A DNA stretch of 64,000 nt from Molanna angustata (Eukaryota; Arthropoda; Insecta; Trichoptera; Molannidae): contig OY754980.1 in NCBI GenBank assembly GCA_963576475.1, positions 33,794,431 through 33,858,430 of the forward strand. Direction: 5' to 3'. Made by a program: the position numbers and the translations under genes. Under the pieces are notes generated by a model. The model saw only the letters and a list, made by a program, of their open reading frames with translations. It ran no database searches and had not been told where the DNA came from. This document shows positions 42,706 to 53,009 of this stretch, one piece after another; within the stretch, counting starts at the first letter, position 1; each line of letters starts with the position of its first letter.

Positions 42706-43013
42706 ATGTACTTTGGTGAAGGGTGGTGAGAAGGGAAGACTGGGAGGAAATGGGGAGAAAGAATAATGAGAAGGAGTTGAAAGGAGATTAAGTTAGGTGT
42801 TGAGTGTGTAATATGGTATTCAATACTTGTTAAATCGTTTGTACAATTGAGTTAAAAATATCAATCTGATTATCGAAGGGTTTCTGTGATTGGATATCCT
42901 GTAGCGGACTTGTCGGTACTTGATCAAAGCTTCGTTAATTTAGAGGGAATAACGGTACTTACGAGCTTAACATTAAGAGAAAATTTAATTACACATCACA
43001 CATATACATTATA

Positions 43014-43037
43014 TTTTATACATATAGTTGATATATA
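43014..43037. repeat. Target-site duplication, left copy (24 bp)
   Basis: A 24-bp sequence starting TTTTATACATATAGTTG is perfectly repeated at 46957-46980. Flanking bases differ beyond the match on both sides. Confidence 0.8.
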
Positions 43038-43333
43038 CCTATATATGTGTAGTCACATTATTTCCCATAGAGAAGTTACAATGAAAAAAATAGGCGTGCT
43101 TAGAGATGAAAGTAACAAAAGATAAAAATCTATAAATATTCGTTATAGACGTACCTATATCTTTTATTACTTTTATCATCACACATATATATTTATGAAC
43201 TTGTTTGAACCCCCGTCGGGGACGGACGTGCATTTTGCGGTCCGAGTTCTGCTCTAGAAATATACTATACCCAACCATTAGTTGTTAAAAATAAGTTGTG
43301 TTTTATTATCTGTCTGTTTTGTGATGTGTATCT

Positions 43334-43705
43334 GTGACAATATTTAGTGCTTATGGTGGCAACAAAGTCGGTTACTCCGACTTAGCCGACAATGGGATCA
43401 AGAATACCACGTGCACGAAGGGATGTGTTAGACCCATTTATGACTCATCACCAGCAGAGACTTTTATTATAGGGTCGGTCACGACAGTGCCTTTGTCAGG
43501 TAGATCGGCTACACCAAAAATTATAAAAATCACAAACTTTCAACTAAGCGTTAGAAGTAGTGAAGGAACCGCCATTCTTGGAATATCGAGGAACATCTGG
43601 CTGACACCAACAACTATGTGCTGCGTACCCGGCCTGCAAGTGGACAGCCCCAGCAAAAGACTAAGAAGTGTAAATCTAATAATAAAGACTAAATTGTTTA
43701 TATGA
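43334..43705 (+). CDS. Short frame in the RTE 5' region, function unknown
   Basis: A 123-codon frame lies within the presumed 5' part of the RTE. It contains two CxxxC-like spots (TTCTKGCV and TTMCCVPG) but no zinc-knuckle, coiled coil or RNA-binding motif I can name. Some RTE-like elements have a small upstream ORF1, others have none. ATGs with this length also arise by chance, but the surrounding sequence is less AT-rich than average here. TGGTGGCAACAAAGTCGG at 43353 could instead be a primer-binding-site-like sequence of an older LTR element. Confidence 0.3.
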   Translation: MTIFSAYGGNKVGYSDLADNGIKNTTCTKGCVRPIYDSSPAETFIIGSVTTVPLSGRSATPKIIKITNFQLSVRSSEGTAILGISRNIWLTPTTMCCVPGLQVDSPSKRLRSVNLIIKTKLFI

Positions 43706-43901
43706 ACGGTGCCTAAATATAAGTAGTGTTTTTGTTTGTAATTATAGTATAGTATAGGATAGTCAGTAAGGTCTTAGTTTAGGTATAGAGATTTTTATTT
43801 ATTTTACTTATATGTTTTACAATACCGACTAGAGTGTTGCTAAGGGAAGAATGAATGTTTGAAGTGTGATAAGGTAAACCAAGGACACTGCCACAGTATC
43901 G

Positions 43902-46900
43902 ATGAGGTCCGCCACCCGTCATGCTTGTGTCCAAAGGGTAGGCGACAAGAAGAGAACGGAGTGCAGAGTTGGAGTGTGGAATGTGAGAGGAGGTATGGAA
44001 AAAAAGATGAATGAGCTGTGTGAAATTGTTAATCAAAAAGAAATTGATGTGCTATGCCTGAGTGAGACTAAAAGAAAGGGGACCGGAATGCATGAGAGGC
44101 ATGATGGTATGATAGAATTATGGTCAGGCGTAAAAGAAGACGAGCATGCTTCAAAGGGTGTAGGTATGATTCTAGCTAAACGAATGGTGGAATGCATGAA
44201 AGAATTTAAGTGTGAAAGTCCCAGGCTGATGTGGGTCAGACTCAAAGTAGGAATCACGCCGGTGTTTCTCCTAACAGGGTATGCACCTGTGAATTCAGAC
44301 CAAGAGAGCGAAAAACAACAGTTCTGGGAAAGTGTGACAGAAGCATTGAATAAAAGGAAAGGAAATGAAAAGATTATTTTGGCAGGAGATCTGAATGGAT
44401 GGGTTGGGGTACAAAGAAAAGACTTTGAATCTGCCCTCGGGCCTCACGGTGATAGCAGAGTGAACGATAATGGAAAAAGACTGCTGAATGTATGTGTGGA
44501 ATGGGATCTTTTTGTGGCTAATACTATTTTTTGCCATAAAAAGATCCACCAGTATACGTGGGAAAGAGGCTGTGAAAGATCAATTATAGATTTTGTATGT
44601 GTGGACTCCACTTTGAGGAAGGCAACGATGGACACTAGGATATATAGGGGCGCAGAGCTGGAGACAGATCACTATTTGCTTGTTACTAAACTGCATCTGT
44701 TCATCGGCTGGCGCTCTAAAACAATCAAAAGTGCACCACCAATGCGCGTCAAAGTGGAAAAATTACAAGAAGAGGAAGTAAGACATGAATATGAAAGGAA
44801 TGTTGATTATGAACTAAATTCTCAAACACATAGTGAAAGAAGTGTAGATGAAGTATGGAAAGACTTGAAAAGTGTTGTGTGCAAGGCTGCCAAGAATGCG
44901 TGCGGTGAAAGTAAAAGAGGAATGCAGAAAGGTGATGCTTGGTGGAATGAATCGGTAAAAAATGCAGTTGATGCGAAAAAGGAAGCATGGAAGTTTTGGA
45001 TATCTGTAAAAGGTACTGACAAAGAAAATAGAGCAAAAGAAGAGTACAAAGAATGCAAGAGGAGAGTAAAAGCTACAGTGAGAAATGAAAAAGATTGTAT
45101 AAAAGAAAAAGAAAGTCAGAAAATAGTGAAAGACTTTACGGGTAACATGAAAATGTTCTGGAAAGGCATAGCTAAACGAAAGCAAGGGGAAGTAAAAGGT
45201 TCAAAGTGTATAAATGATAAAGATGGAAATATGCTGATAGATAACGAACGTGTGAAAGAGAGGTGGTGTGAATATTTCAAAGAATTGTATGAAAGCGCAC
45301 AAGGTGACACAGTAAGACAGAGGACATGGATTATTGATGAGAATGAGAGAGATGAAATAACGGAAGAAGAGGTAAAAGAAGCGGTTAATCACGCGAAAAC
45401 GGGTAAAGCCGCTGGTGTGGACTGTGTGGCAGCCGAATTTATCAAGTATGGCGGTAAAATATCTACGGAGTGGTGTCTATCGCTTTTCAATAAATGTTGG
45501 GAAGCTGGGTACACTCCGTCGGATTGGAGAAACGCAGTTGTAGTTCCTCTTTTCAAAGGGAAGGGATCAAAACTCGACTGCAAAAACTATAGAGCTATCA
45601 GCTTGTTAAGTTCGGTTGGCAAGATGTATGCAAGAATTATTGATAAGAGAATACGCAAGATTACGGAATGCAAGATATGGGATGCGCAAGGTGCCTTTGT
45701 AGGAGGCAGAGGATGTATCGATCAAATTTTCTCTTTACGTATGGCTACAGAAAAGGTTCTGCATAAAAACCAGAAACTTTTCTGTGCGTTCATAGACCTA
45801 GAGAAGGCATATGATAAAGTGGATAGAGAAAAATTGTGGGATATCCTATCGATATATGGAGTGAAGAGCAAACTAATACGTGCCGTTGCGTCTCTGTATG
45901 AAAATAGTGGAGCCTGTGTCCGTGTCAACGATGCGTTGACAACATGGTTCCCTATTAATAAAGGGGTGAAGCAAGGCTGCGTATTATCTCCATGGCTGTT
46001 CAATCTGTATATTGATCACTGCGTTAGGACATTGAAGAATGAAAATAAAGGTCTGAAACTAAGTACTGTAAACGTACGTGATTTGATGTATGCAGACGAC
46101 AAAGTGGTGATTGCTGAATGTGCGGATGAGTTACAGTATTTAGTAAATAAAGTGTATGAAGGATGCCTGCAAAATGGACTGAGAATGAATGTTAGTAAAT
46201 CTAAGATATTGGTATTTGAAAAGACTGAAAGTATAACTGCATGTATGATAAAAGTAGAGAACGAATGGCTAGAACAAGTTGAGGAATATTTATATTTGGG
46301 GAGTATGTTTGAACGGAATGGAAGACCCGATAAAGATATCGAAAGAAGAGTTATGGCAGGGAATAGAATAAACGGAGCACTTAGACCAGTAATGTCCGAC
46401 CCAAGCATCTCAAAGGAAGCCAAAATTGTAGTACACAATGCAATTGTGGTGCCTACTTTGACGTATGCTAGTGAAACATGGACCTGGCAAAGAACACATG
46501 AAAGTAGAATAAATGCTGTAGAAATGAGATCACTAAGAAGAGTATGTAATAGAACGATATATGATAGAATAAAAAATGAGGACATAAGGAGAGAATGCAA
46601 GTTAAAGAAGGATATTATATGTAAAATGAAAGTGAATGCTTTAAGGTGGTTTGGACATATAGAAAGAATGAACGATGAACGACTGACCAAAAAAATATAC
46701 ATGGGTGCAAGAGATGGAGTGAATAGCAGAGGTCGCCCCAGAAAGGGATGGCATGACCATGTGAATGATATTTTGAAAGAAGGAAACATAAAAAGTTTGA
46801 ACAATCGACGAGCATGTATGAGACGATGCATGGATGTAAAGGAAGCCAGAAATGTGTGCAAAAATAGAGAAGTATGGCGCTCAATTCTCTCTGCTTACCC

Positions 46901-46919
46901 CGTAAGGGACATGGCGTGA
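43902..46919 (+). CDS. RTE-clade endonuclease/reverse transcriptase, intact
   Basis: A 1005-residue protein catalysing target-primed reverse transcription: it nicks chromosomal DNA and copies its own RNA. Residues 20-265 are an APE-type endonuclease with N27 (VWNVRG), E55 (SETK), Y127 (TGYAP), D163 and N165 (GDLNGW), S227 and D230 (SIIDF), D256 and H257 (TDHY). Reverse transcriptase spans about 490-770: GKAAGVDCVAAEF near 500, FIDLEKAYDKVDR near 630, GVKQGCVLSP near 688 and YADD at 730-733. The C-terminal region has LRWFGHIERMNDE, RGRPRKGWHD and SAYPVRDMA. All expected catalytic residues are present, with no stops or frameshifts. An in-frame TAA at 43875 precedes the ATG, supporting this start. 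Antisense frames across 44033-46861 are shadows. Confidence 0.93.
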   Translation: MRSATRHACVQRVGDKKRTECRVGVWNVRGGMEKKMNELCEIVNQKEIDVLCLSETKRKGTGMHERHDGMIELWSGVKEDEHASKGVGMILAKRMVECMKEFKCESPRLMWVRLKVGITPVFLLTGYAPVNSDQESEKQQFWESVTEALNKRKGNEKIILAGDLNGWVGVQRKDFESALGPHGDSRVNDNGKRLLNVCVEWDLFVANTIFCHKKIHQYTWERGCERSIIDFVCVDSTLRKATMDTRIYRGAELETDHYLLVTKLHLFIGWRSKTIKSAPPMRVKVEKLQEEEVRHEYERNVDYELNSQTHSERSVDEVWKDLKSVVCKAAKNACGESKRGMQKGDAWWNESVKNAVDAKKEAWKFWISVKGTDKENRAKEEYKECKRRVKATVRNEKDCIKEKESQKIVKDFTGNMKMFWKGIAKRKQGEVKGSKCINDKDGNMLIDNERVKERWCEYFKELYESAQGDTVRQRTWIIDENERDEITEEEVKEAVNHAKTGKAAGVDCVAAEFIKYGGKISTEWCLSLFNKCWEAGYTPSDWRNAVVVPLFKGKGSKLDCKNYRAISLLSSVGKMYARIIDKRIRKITECKIWDAQGAFVGGRGCIDQIFSLRMATEKVLHKNQKLFCAFIDLEKAYDKVDREKLWDILSIYGVKSKLIRAVASLYENSGACVRVNDALTTWFPINKGVKQGCVLSPWLFNLYIDHCVRTLKNENKGLKLSTVNVRDLMYADDKVVIAECADELQYLVNKVYEGCLQNGLRMNVSKSKILVFEKTESITACMIKVENEWLEQVEEYLYLGSMFERNGRPDKDIERRVMAGNRINGALRPVMSDPSISKEAKIVVHNAIVVPTLTYASETWTWQRTHESRINAVEMRSLRRVCNRTIYDRIKNEDIRRECKLKKDIICKMKVNALRWFGHIERMNDERLTKKIYMGARDGVNSRGRPRKGWHDHVNDILKEGNIKSLNNRRACMRRCMDVKEARNVCKNREVWRSILSAYPVRDMA

Positions 46920-46956
46920 TGGTATGTATGTATGTATGTATGTATATATATTTATG
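46920..46956 (+). repeat. RTE 3' tail, (TATG)n
   Basis: GGTATGTATGTATGTATG directly after the stop region. The same TGATGGTATGTATG end occurs at 49873 and 59780 and, in reverse, at 53030 and 60843, identifying RTE-family ends even when the coding part is decayed. Confidence 0.85.
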
Positions 46957-46980
46957 TTTTATACATATAGTTGATATATA

Positions 46981-48149
46981 TGTAAATATTAAAAAAAACA
47001 TATTATGAAGTACAAAATATGATTTTGAATTCACAAGAATGACGTTTTAAAAATCATCCATATAACATCAATACCTTAACAGTGCATTCCAGTCATACGC
47101 AGGTTCTAAGAAGCTGTATCTGCGATCCATTTAAACAATTTCCCTTTTGAACATAGATTCAGATACAATAAAAATGTCAGTATGGTCATTAAATTGGTCC
47201 TAAATGTTTTTAGACATTCTGTAAGGCGGTATCATTCTCTCTTTTGAAAATATACAATATAGTAACTACCTATCTATGTAATGAAACATTTATTCAAAAG
47301 GAATATTATTCTCGCAATAAATAGCAACTAATTTACACGGCGAACCCCTCGAGAGAGTGTAAAGTTTTAATGAATTTTGTCACAGAAAATCAAACATCAT
47401 ACAGATGTGACCAACTTTAATACATCGTTGTTAACTTTATTTACAGAATATTCTTTCTTTCCGTGCTTTTATTACAACCATTCGTAATTTTGCAGGAGTT
47501 CTACAATCTAGACTCTGTCTCAATTTCTCAAATCTAAAGTAAATATATAGAGACTTTAATGAGGTTTCAAGCATTGGACAAAATAACTATTGGGGAAATA
47601 AATCATTCATTCTCTCATTCGTTCATATGCATAACCTTATGAAAAGAAACAGTTCATAAGTACATAATATATGTATGCCCACATACCAGAGTCATTCACA
47701 TGAGTCGTATCATCAGAACTTGATGATACTTATAATGTGTGATCACCCTCAAAGTACTCCCTTCCTTTTGAAAAGGAATAATTAAAATCAAATAGGTAAT
47801 TATATTAAAGAATTACCATCGCTGAGGTGAAAATTTAAGTTTGATGATTTTCTCAAGATTTCCATAATTAAATCTTGACTAAATTGAAATAAGACCAAAA
47901 AATACGTCCTTTTCTAATGAAAAAAGAAGTAATTTGTAATTTTAATTTTATTAGTTAAAATGTGCCACAAAAGTATAGCTACGACGTATAAAGAAAAAAT
48001 AATTATTGAAATCGCTAAATATTCATAATAAAATAATATTTATCCCTACACACCTGATCTCGATTTCCTCTCCTTGACCTTTCCTTATCCTTTTTTGTTG
48101 TATTTAATGTTTATCTTGATGTTTTTTTCTAATTAAGCAATCAAATAAA
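46981..48149. other. No recognised gene
   Basis: AT-rich sequence. AAAATGTGCCACAAAAGTAT at about 47956 recurs near 11794. Nothing else recognised. Confidence 0.5.
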
Positions 48150-48535
48150 GGGTGCTTGTCATGCAGGTATCCAACAAAAAATTCCCTCCAAACCATGGTT
48201 TTTTTAATAGAAACATATCTAAACGATTAATATCATGTATTTCTAGAATGAGAATTGGCCATTGTTCCATTGCCTCCCACCTGTATAGAATTAGAGTTCT
48301 AAATAGCCCACGTTGACAGTGTGGTGATGAGGATGAGACAATTGATCATGTATTTTTTAACTGTAAAAATAATTCCGCCTTCAAAAATATATACAAACAA
48401 TTAATTAAAATCACTCACCAATCTCCACTTAATATCCAACATCTTTTGTCTCTTAATAATTCACGTGTACTGTCCGTTATTTCAAAATTTCTTTCATTGA
48501 ATGACAAAAATTTATAATAAAATTAACTTTTCTCC
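48150..48535 (+). pseudogene. Jockey-like LINE C-terminal zinc-binding region
   Basis: RNISKRLISCISRMRIGHCS, then IASHLYRIRVLNSPR-stop, QCGDEDETIDHVFFNCKN, and NIQHLLSLNNSRVLSVISKF. Matches RLRxGHxxxxSHLxRIxxxxSPxCxCGxxxETxDHxxFxC of Jockey/I-type LINEs. One stop (TGA) where cysteine is expected. Same family as 17346-17712. Confidence 0.75.
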
Positions 48536-49513
48536 TCTGACATGAAATAATTGGCACATAGCACTCTTTACATGGTGAATTGCCTTAAACTAAAAAAAAC
48601 CTTGTTGCAGTTAACATCATCATCAATATAGAAAATGTTGCAGTTGTACCTACATCTTAATATCATGTCACGATGTTCGTACACTCCAGTAGCGTCTAGC
48701 CCCTGAGTTTCTTTTCTGCATTCTTAGGTTAGGTTTAAGTTTGTGTATAATAATAATAAATTGAATTATAAATTATTATAAATTAAATATATAATATTCT
48801 TTTAATTTTTCGCATTTTATATCAAATTTCACAGCTCATTTGACTTAATACTACGAGATCTCAACCAATCAGAGAGCCAACCGGAAACAGAATGCAAACG
48901 GGTAGATTCAGATTGTAGACTCTAGTGTACACTCCAATCTCCGAAACCGCCCAAATGATTCCAACGAAATTTTCTAAATCTGCTGATCTACTCATTGAGT
49001 TGATAAACCTAAGTTAATATCAGGTTCAGACTTAACAAATCTTTGAAGTTAATTAATTAATTGTGTTAATTTATACAAAAATTAATGACAATTGCATTCT
49101 AAACATTGATCTTAACATTTTTTTATGATTTAATGTAGATAAATATTATAATTACATTATGGTGGAGTGTTGATTAAGGTAAGAATAATAAAAATGTGTC
49201 ATGAGTAGCACCCTGTATTGTCGGTTTCGGATTGAAAAATGGGATAGTTTAATTTCATTTTTTAAGATTTCTTATCCAAAAATACATAAGCCTAACTACA
49301 AATTTTAAATTCTGTCCACCTCCTAACATATTTTTTATAGAAAAAAAGGGTCTGATTTTTTTATAAAGTTATGTAATTTTTCAATAAATAGTGGTGTTAA
49401 CAAATATATTGACATTGTATTACGCATCTAGAGAACCAAAATAAATTTGTGAAATATATGAAAATTAAATCCTTATATGTATGAAATTAAATTAAAATAA
49501 ATTAAATCCTTAT

Positions 49514-49889
49514 GTATGACAGGGTAAGAAATGAGAACATAAGGAAAGAATGTAAGATGAATACAGATATCATTAATAGAATGAAAGTGAACACACTGAG
49601 ATGGTTTGGACACATGGGTAGAATGAATGAGGAACGCCTGACGAAGAAAATATACAATGTGGATAGGATTGGATTGAGAGGCCGGGGCCGCCCAAGAAAG
49701 GGATGGCACGACCATGTGAACGATATTCTGAAATAAAGAAATGTTAGAAGCGTGTACAATAGACGAACATGTATGAGACGATGCATGAATGTTGACGAGG
49801 CGATGAATGTGTGCCAGGATAGAAAGATATGGCGTTCGGTTCTTTCTGCCTACCCCGTAAGGGACATGGCGTGATGGTATGTATGTATG
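49514..49889 (+). pseudogene. 5'-truncated RTE copy with 11-bp target duplication
   Basis: TAAATCCTTAT occurs at 49503-49513 and 49890-49900, flanking a fragment that reads VRNENIRKECKM, LRWFGHMGRMNEERLTKKIY, RGRGRPRKGWHDHVNDILK, then TAA where the family has GAA, followed by RNVRSVYNRRTCMRRC and SAYPVRDMA. It corresponds to about the last 125 residues of the full-length RTE. A single stop in an otherwise open frame indicates a fairly young insertion. Confidence 0.85.
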
Positions 49890-49959
49890 TAAATCCTTAT
49901 AAAATGAGATCTATGTAGAAGGCGGTCTGTGGTAGAACATCGTCTGTCCGAGCCTAGTA

Positions 49960-50045
49960 GTAATGAGTATTTTATAATGTTGTCATACTTTCTAATCTGG
50001 ATGGTTGGAAGAAATTGCCTTACGGTACTAAATAAAAGTTTAGAT
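49960..50045 (+). mobile_element. LINE 3' UTR hairpin block
   Basis: GGTTGGAAGAAATTGCCTTA then CGGTACTAAATAAA, a degenerate copy of the block at 18740 and 36425. Confidence 0.45.
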
Positions 50046-51879
50046 ATATTCATACCATTTTTTCATTATTCCGCCTCTTTGCAGATCAGTTCACCTTTAA
50101 AACATCCATTAGCCATTAGTTTTTCATACCTAAACAAAATGCTGACATAGTCAAAGCTGTTTGACATAGACAATTTGAAATTGTTCAACCATTAATTCAA
50201 CCATTGTGTCTGTGGTCTACTAAAAGTACATGTTTTAGGTTAATTACATTTTACAATGAAAAGGCTATTTATGTTATTAAAATATCAACTTTACGACCAG
50301 CGAAATGTGATAATTAAAGAGAAAATTTTGTTAAACTATATTTTAACGACGGTATTTCGACCTAGTGACAAACAGATTATAACTGATGTCCAAAATGGTT
50401 GAAGAATATATTAAAATATTATATTACCCAATTGTCGATTTGTTCAAGAGAATTTATTTCTCTTAACATATCGTCAAAGTTTCAAGCCATGATAAGCGAG
50501 ATTTGTATGCCAGGTCTATATTTTTCACGGTTTTTTCAATTTTGAAGTCTAAAAACACCAACTCAGAGGCTTCTCAGCATATATGTTCTGAATACGGATT
50601 TACTCAGAATTCGTATCAAGAACATTTAATGTGTAGAACATTCACTCAATAGTTTGATACCTACAGGGGAGGAGTAAAAAATATCTCAAACGCATTTAGA
50701 CTCAACCGGTTTCGAGGAAAAACTTTTCTTACTTCTGGATGATATATTATTTCAATTTTCTATTCAATTGTAAATAAGAAAAAAATGTGTCATTAAATTC
50801 TAGGTAAATGAAAGGGCTGAATAAGAATTAAAAATACACTTTCGATAGTTTGATATTGCATAAAACTGTGGCAAAAGTACATTAAAAACGTACAGCATCC
50901 AAAACACTCTGTCATCAAATGATACTAATTAGTGTTAAGAGACGTGTTATTTCGTTGATTCCTTGGCAATGTTTAATATATAACAGCTATACATATGAAA
51001 TTTTCGTTAAAATATTTATTTATTTAAGAAAACAAACTGTCAAGCCATATATTTATTACAAAAAATAAGTGTTATTTAAATTGCAAACCAAAACAGTTTG
51101 CAGTAATTTTACTTGCCTTGAAGAAGTACTCTATATATAAAAATATGATCATATCTAAAAAGTTATCAAATATTAGATAGCTACAGCAGAACAAAATTAA
51201 TAGAAAGGAAAAAATAACAAAAAAAAGGTTAATGTGCTCATGAGGAAGGAAAAGGAATGGAAGGAAGCGGGAAATCAGAATAGAATCACTAGAACGTTAT
51301 CAGCCCCTCATCGATGACCCGAAAATTTGACATTATCAATCTCTCAGCAATGACTCGAAAACTTGAGACATGAATCAGGCTTTTGTGTGTTGATGGATAT
51401 CCACCGCACCAAAAAATGAATTAAAATTACTTACGTTGTATGTATGAATTTTGGCAATAGTTATTTAAAAATAGTATATAAGAATTATACAAGAAGAATA
51501 GTATATAAGAATTCATTTACATTTCTAATTTAGCCCTGTGCGCTAATGATTTTACGTCAAACTGAAACATACCTCACTCATTTCGAGAAGTGTTTGTGGT
51601 ATGGGTATCTATATTAAAGGTAAATTTATATGTAGATACATTCAATGCAGACAGTGAGATGGAATTTGAATTATGTATATTAGAGACGAAATATGAAATT
51701 ATGATACGTGAGGTGAAACAATTAAAATTGTTATAGTTTGTGGGGAAAATTCCTTAATGATATTTGCAGCATGAAACTCTATTAAGCCTGGTCTGGTCAA
51801 TCCTTTAACCGAACTACATTATTTTAATAAAACACTTTTTGAGTGCACTTAAATAAATCAAAAGAAGGTCGATAGCCAT
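50046..51879. other. Mostly unrecognised; partial family B at 50425-50640
   Basis: 50425-50640 in reverse orientation matches the end of family B: AATTGTCGATTTGTTCAAGA, TCTTAACATATCGTC, CAACTCAGAGGCTTCTCAGC and ACGGATTTACTCAGAATTCG. The rest is AT-rich with no gene recognised. Confidence 0.6.
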
Positions 51880-52295
51880 TAAAACAAGTGGGTTGTGGTT
51901 AACGCTATACTCCTGAATACCAAGTCACTCCACAATGTATTCAAATTTTGTATGGAATATATTCAGGATTTTTTCATGAAATAAGTAGGTATGTTAAATT
52001 ATTTTTGATACAAATATTTTATTATGAAAATTTTATAATACCTACTTCAATGTCATTTGATTACAGTGATGTGCGTTTTATCAGATATCCTTCAAAATCT
52101 AATGGCGTCTAGACAAGTATTTGATATTATACAAACTTTAAAAATTAGAAAGTAATCAAATGAGTACTTTACTCTTTAATCAATGAAGAAGAATAAACAG
52201 GCCTTACATAGAAAAATGTGATGAAACTATTAGAATACAATCTAGGTATGATTTTAGTTGATAATCTGCAATAAAAAAAAACATAAAAAATTCTT
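51880..52295 (+). repeat. Family A copy 6, internally deleted
   Basis: AAACAAGTGGGTTGTGGTTA then TACTTTACTCTTTAATCAAT and TTAGAATACAATCTAGGTAT. Central blocks are missing and the terminal hairpin is absent. Confidence 0.7.
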
Positions 52296-52349
52296 ATTTT
52301 TATCGATATCAAAATGATTGAATTATAACTTTAACCCTTTTAATTTTAA

Positions 52350-52648
52350 CCCATTGAACGCGTAAATCGACTAAAGTCGCCCGAATTTTTCCCTTTTCGG
52401 CGCGTAAATCGACTATAGTCCATGGTTTGTAAAAAACGTTAACTTTGAATTCGAAAAAAATTTATTTAATAGAATTTCTTTGAATCCCCCTCCCCCCAAA
52501 ATATAACGTGACAACTATTTCTGGTGTATTAAATCAAGATATTGGTTAGTAAAAATTAAAAAGAATTTTATAGAATACTTTATTTTTTATTGAAAATTTG
52601 CATTTTTCAGATCAAATTTTATTTTTTGCTTAACGCGTTCAAAGGGTT
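52350..52648. mobile_element. piggyBac-like MITE, 299 bp, TTAA target
   Basis: Left end TTAA then CCCATTGAACGCGTAA (52346-52365). Right end in reverse TTAA then AACCCTTTGAACGCGTTAA (52652-52630). The ends pair over about 15 bp with a 2-nt offset, and TTAA flanks both sides as in piggyBac-type elements. Internally CGCGTAAATCGACTA recurs (52360 and 52402). No transposase, so it is non-autonomous. Confidence 0.65.
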
Positions 52649-52652
52649 TTAA

Positions 52653-53009
52653 ACAAACATTACATATACAGTGCTTATTGAACACCGCAACTGTATACTT
52701 AGGTATAATACATACGTGTTTATTGTAAATAAATTAATAGTGGTACAAGGTATTGTTTTTAAAATATTTCATTATTATTCTTCTGGTCAACAGTACTAAG
52801 ATTGGTTTAGCTACGACCACCTCCACCAGCTCCGTATATGGGGACTGAAAACGGCCCCTTCACAGAACGCTAGTAAGAATGACAGATATTGCATGGCATG
52901 AAGAGTAGCTCTAGAGTAGGCATCAGAGAGTTGACCTAGGACACTGGAATTTCTATTTTTTTTTATTCAGCAGATAAAAGGGCACTATAATCATGGCAAA
53001 ACATTTTTA
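52653..53009. other. No recognised gene
   Basis: A moderately GC-rich patch (CTACGACCACCTCCACCAGC near 52810) may be an old LINE piece, but no motif could be confirmed. Confidence 0.4.

Larger units (their letters stand above)
43038..46956 (+). mobile_element. Full-length RTE-clade non-LTR retrotransposon
   Basis: A 3.9-kb insertion bounded by the 24-bp direct repeats. It has an 864-bp 5' region with a 123-codon frame, a 1005-codon endonuclease/reverse-transcriptase frame and a very short 3' UTR that becomes (TATG)n at 46922-46943. RTE elements typically have one long frame, a very short 3' UTR and a short tandem-repeat tail. The perfect duplication and intact frame point to a recent insertion. 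At least eight shorter relatives lie in the same window. Confidence 0.85.

Noticed and set aside
43353..43372. LTR primer-binding site (TGGTGGCAACAAAGTCGG)
   Set aside because: No LTR, gag or pol around it, and it lies inside the RTE target-duplication boundaries. Kept only as a remark.
44033..45583. Numerous minus-strand frames of 60-120 codons
   Set aside because: All lie antisense to the RTE coding frame, none has family character.
46016..46861. 281-codon minus-strand open frame
   Set aside because: It is exactly antisense to the RTE reverse-transcriptase frame and has a serine/phenylalanine/leucine-rich composition typical of shadow frames. No motif.
50345..50400. Hammerhead-like GGTC/GACC with CGAAATACCG on the minus strand
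   Set aside because: No CUGANGA-like core and no stem I pairing found, so not listed as a feature.
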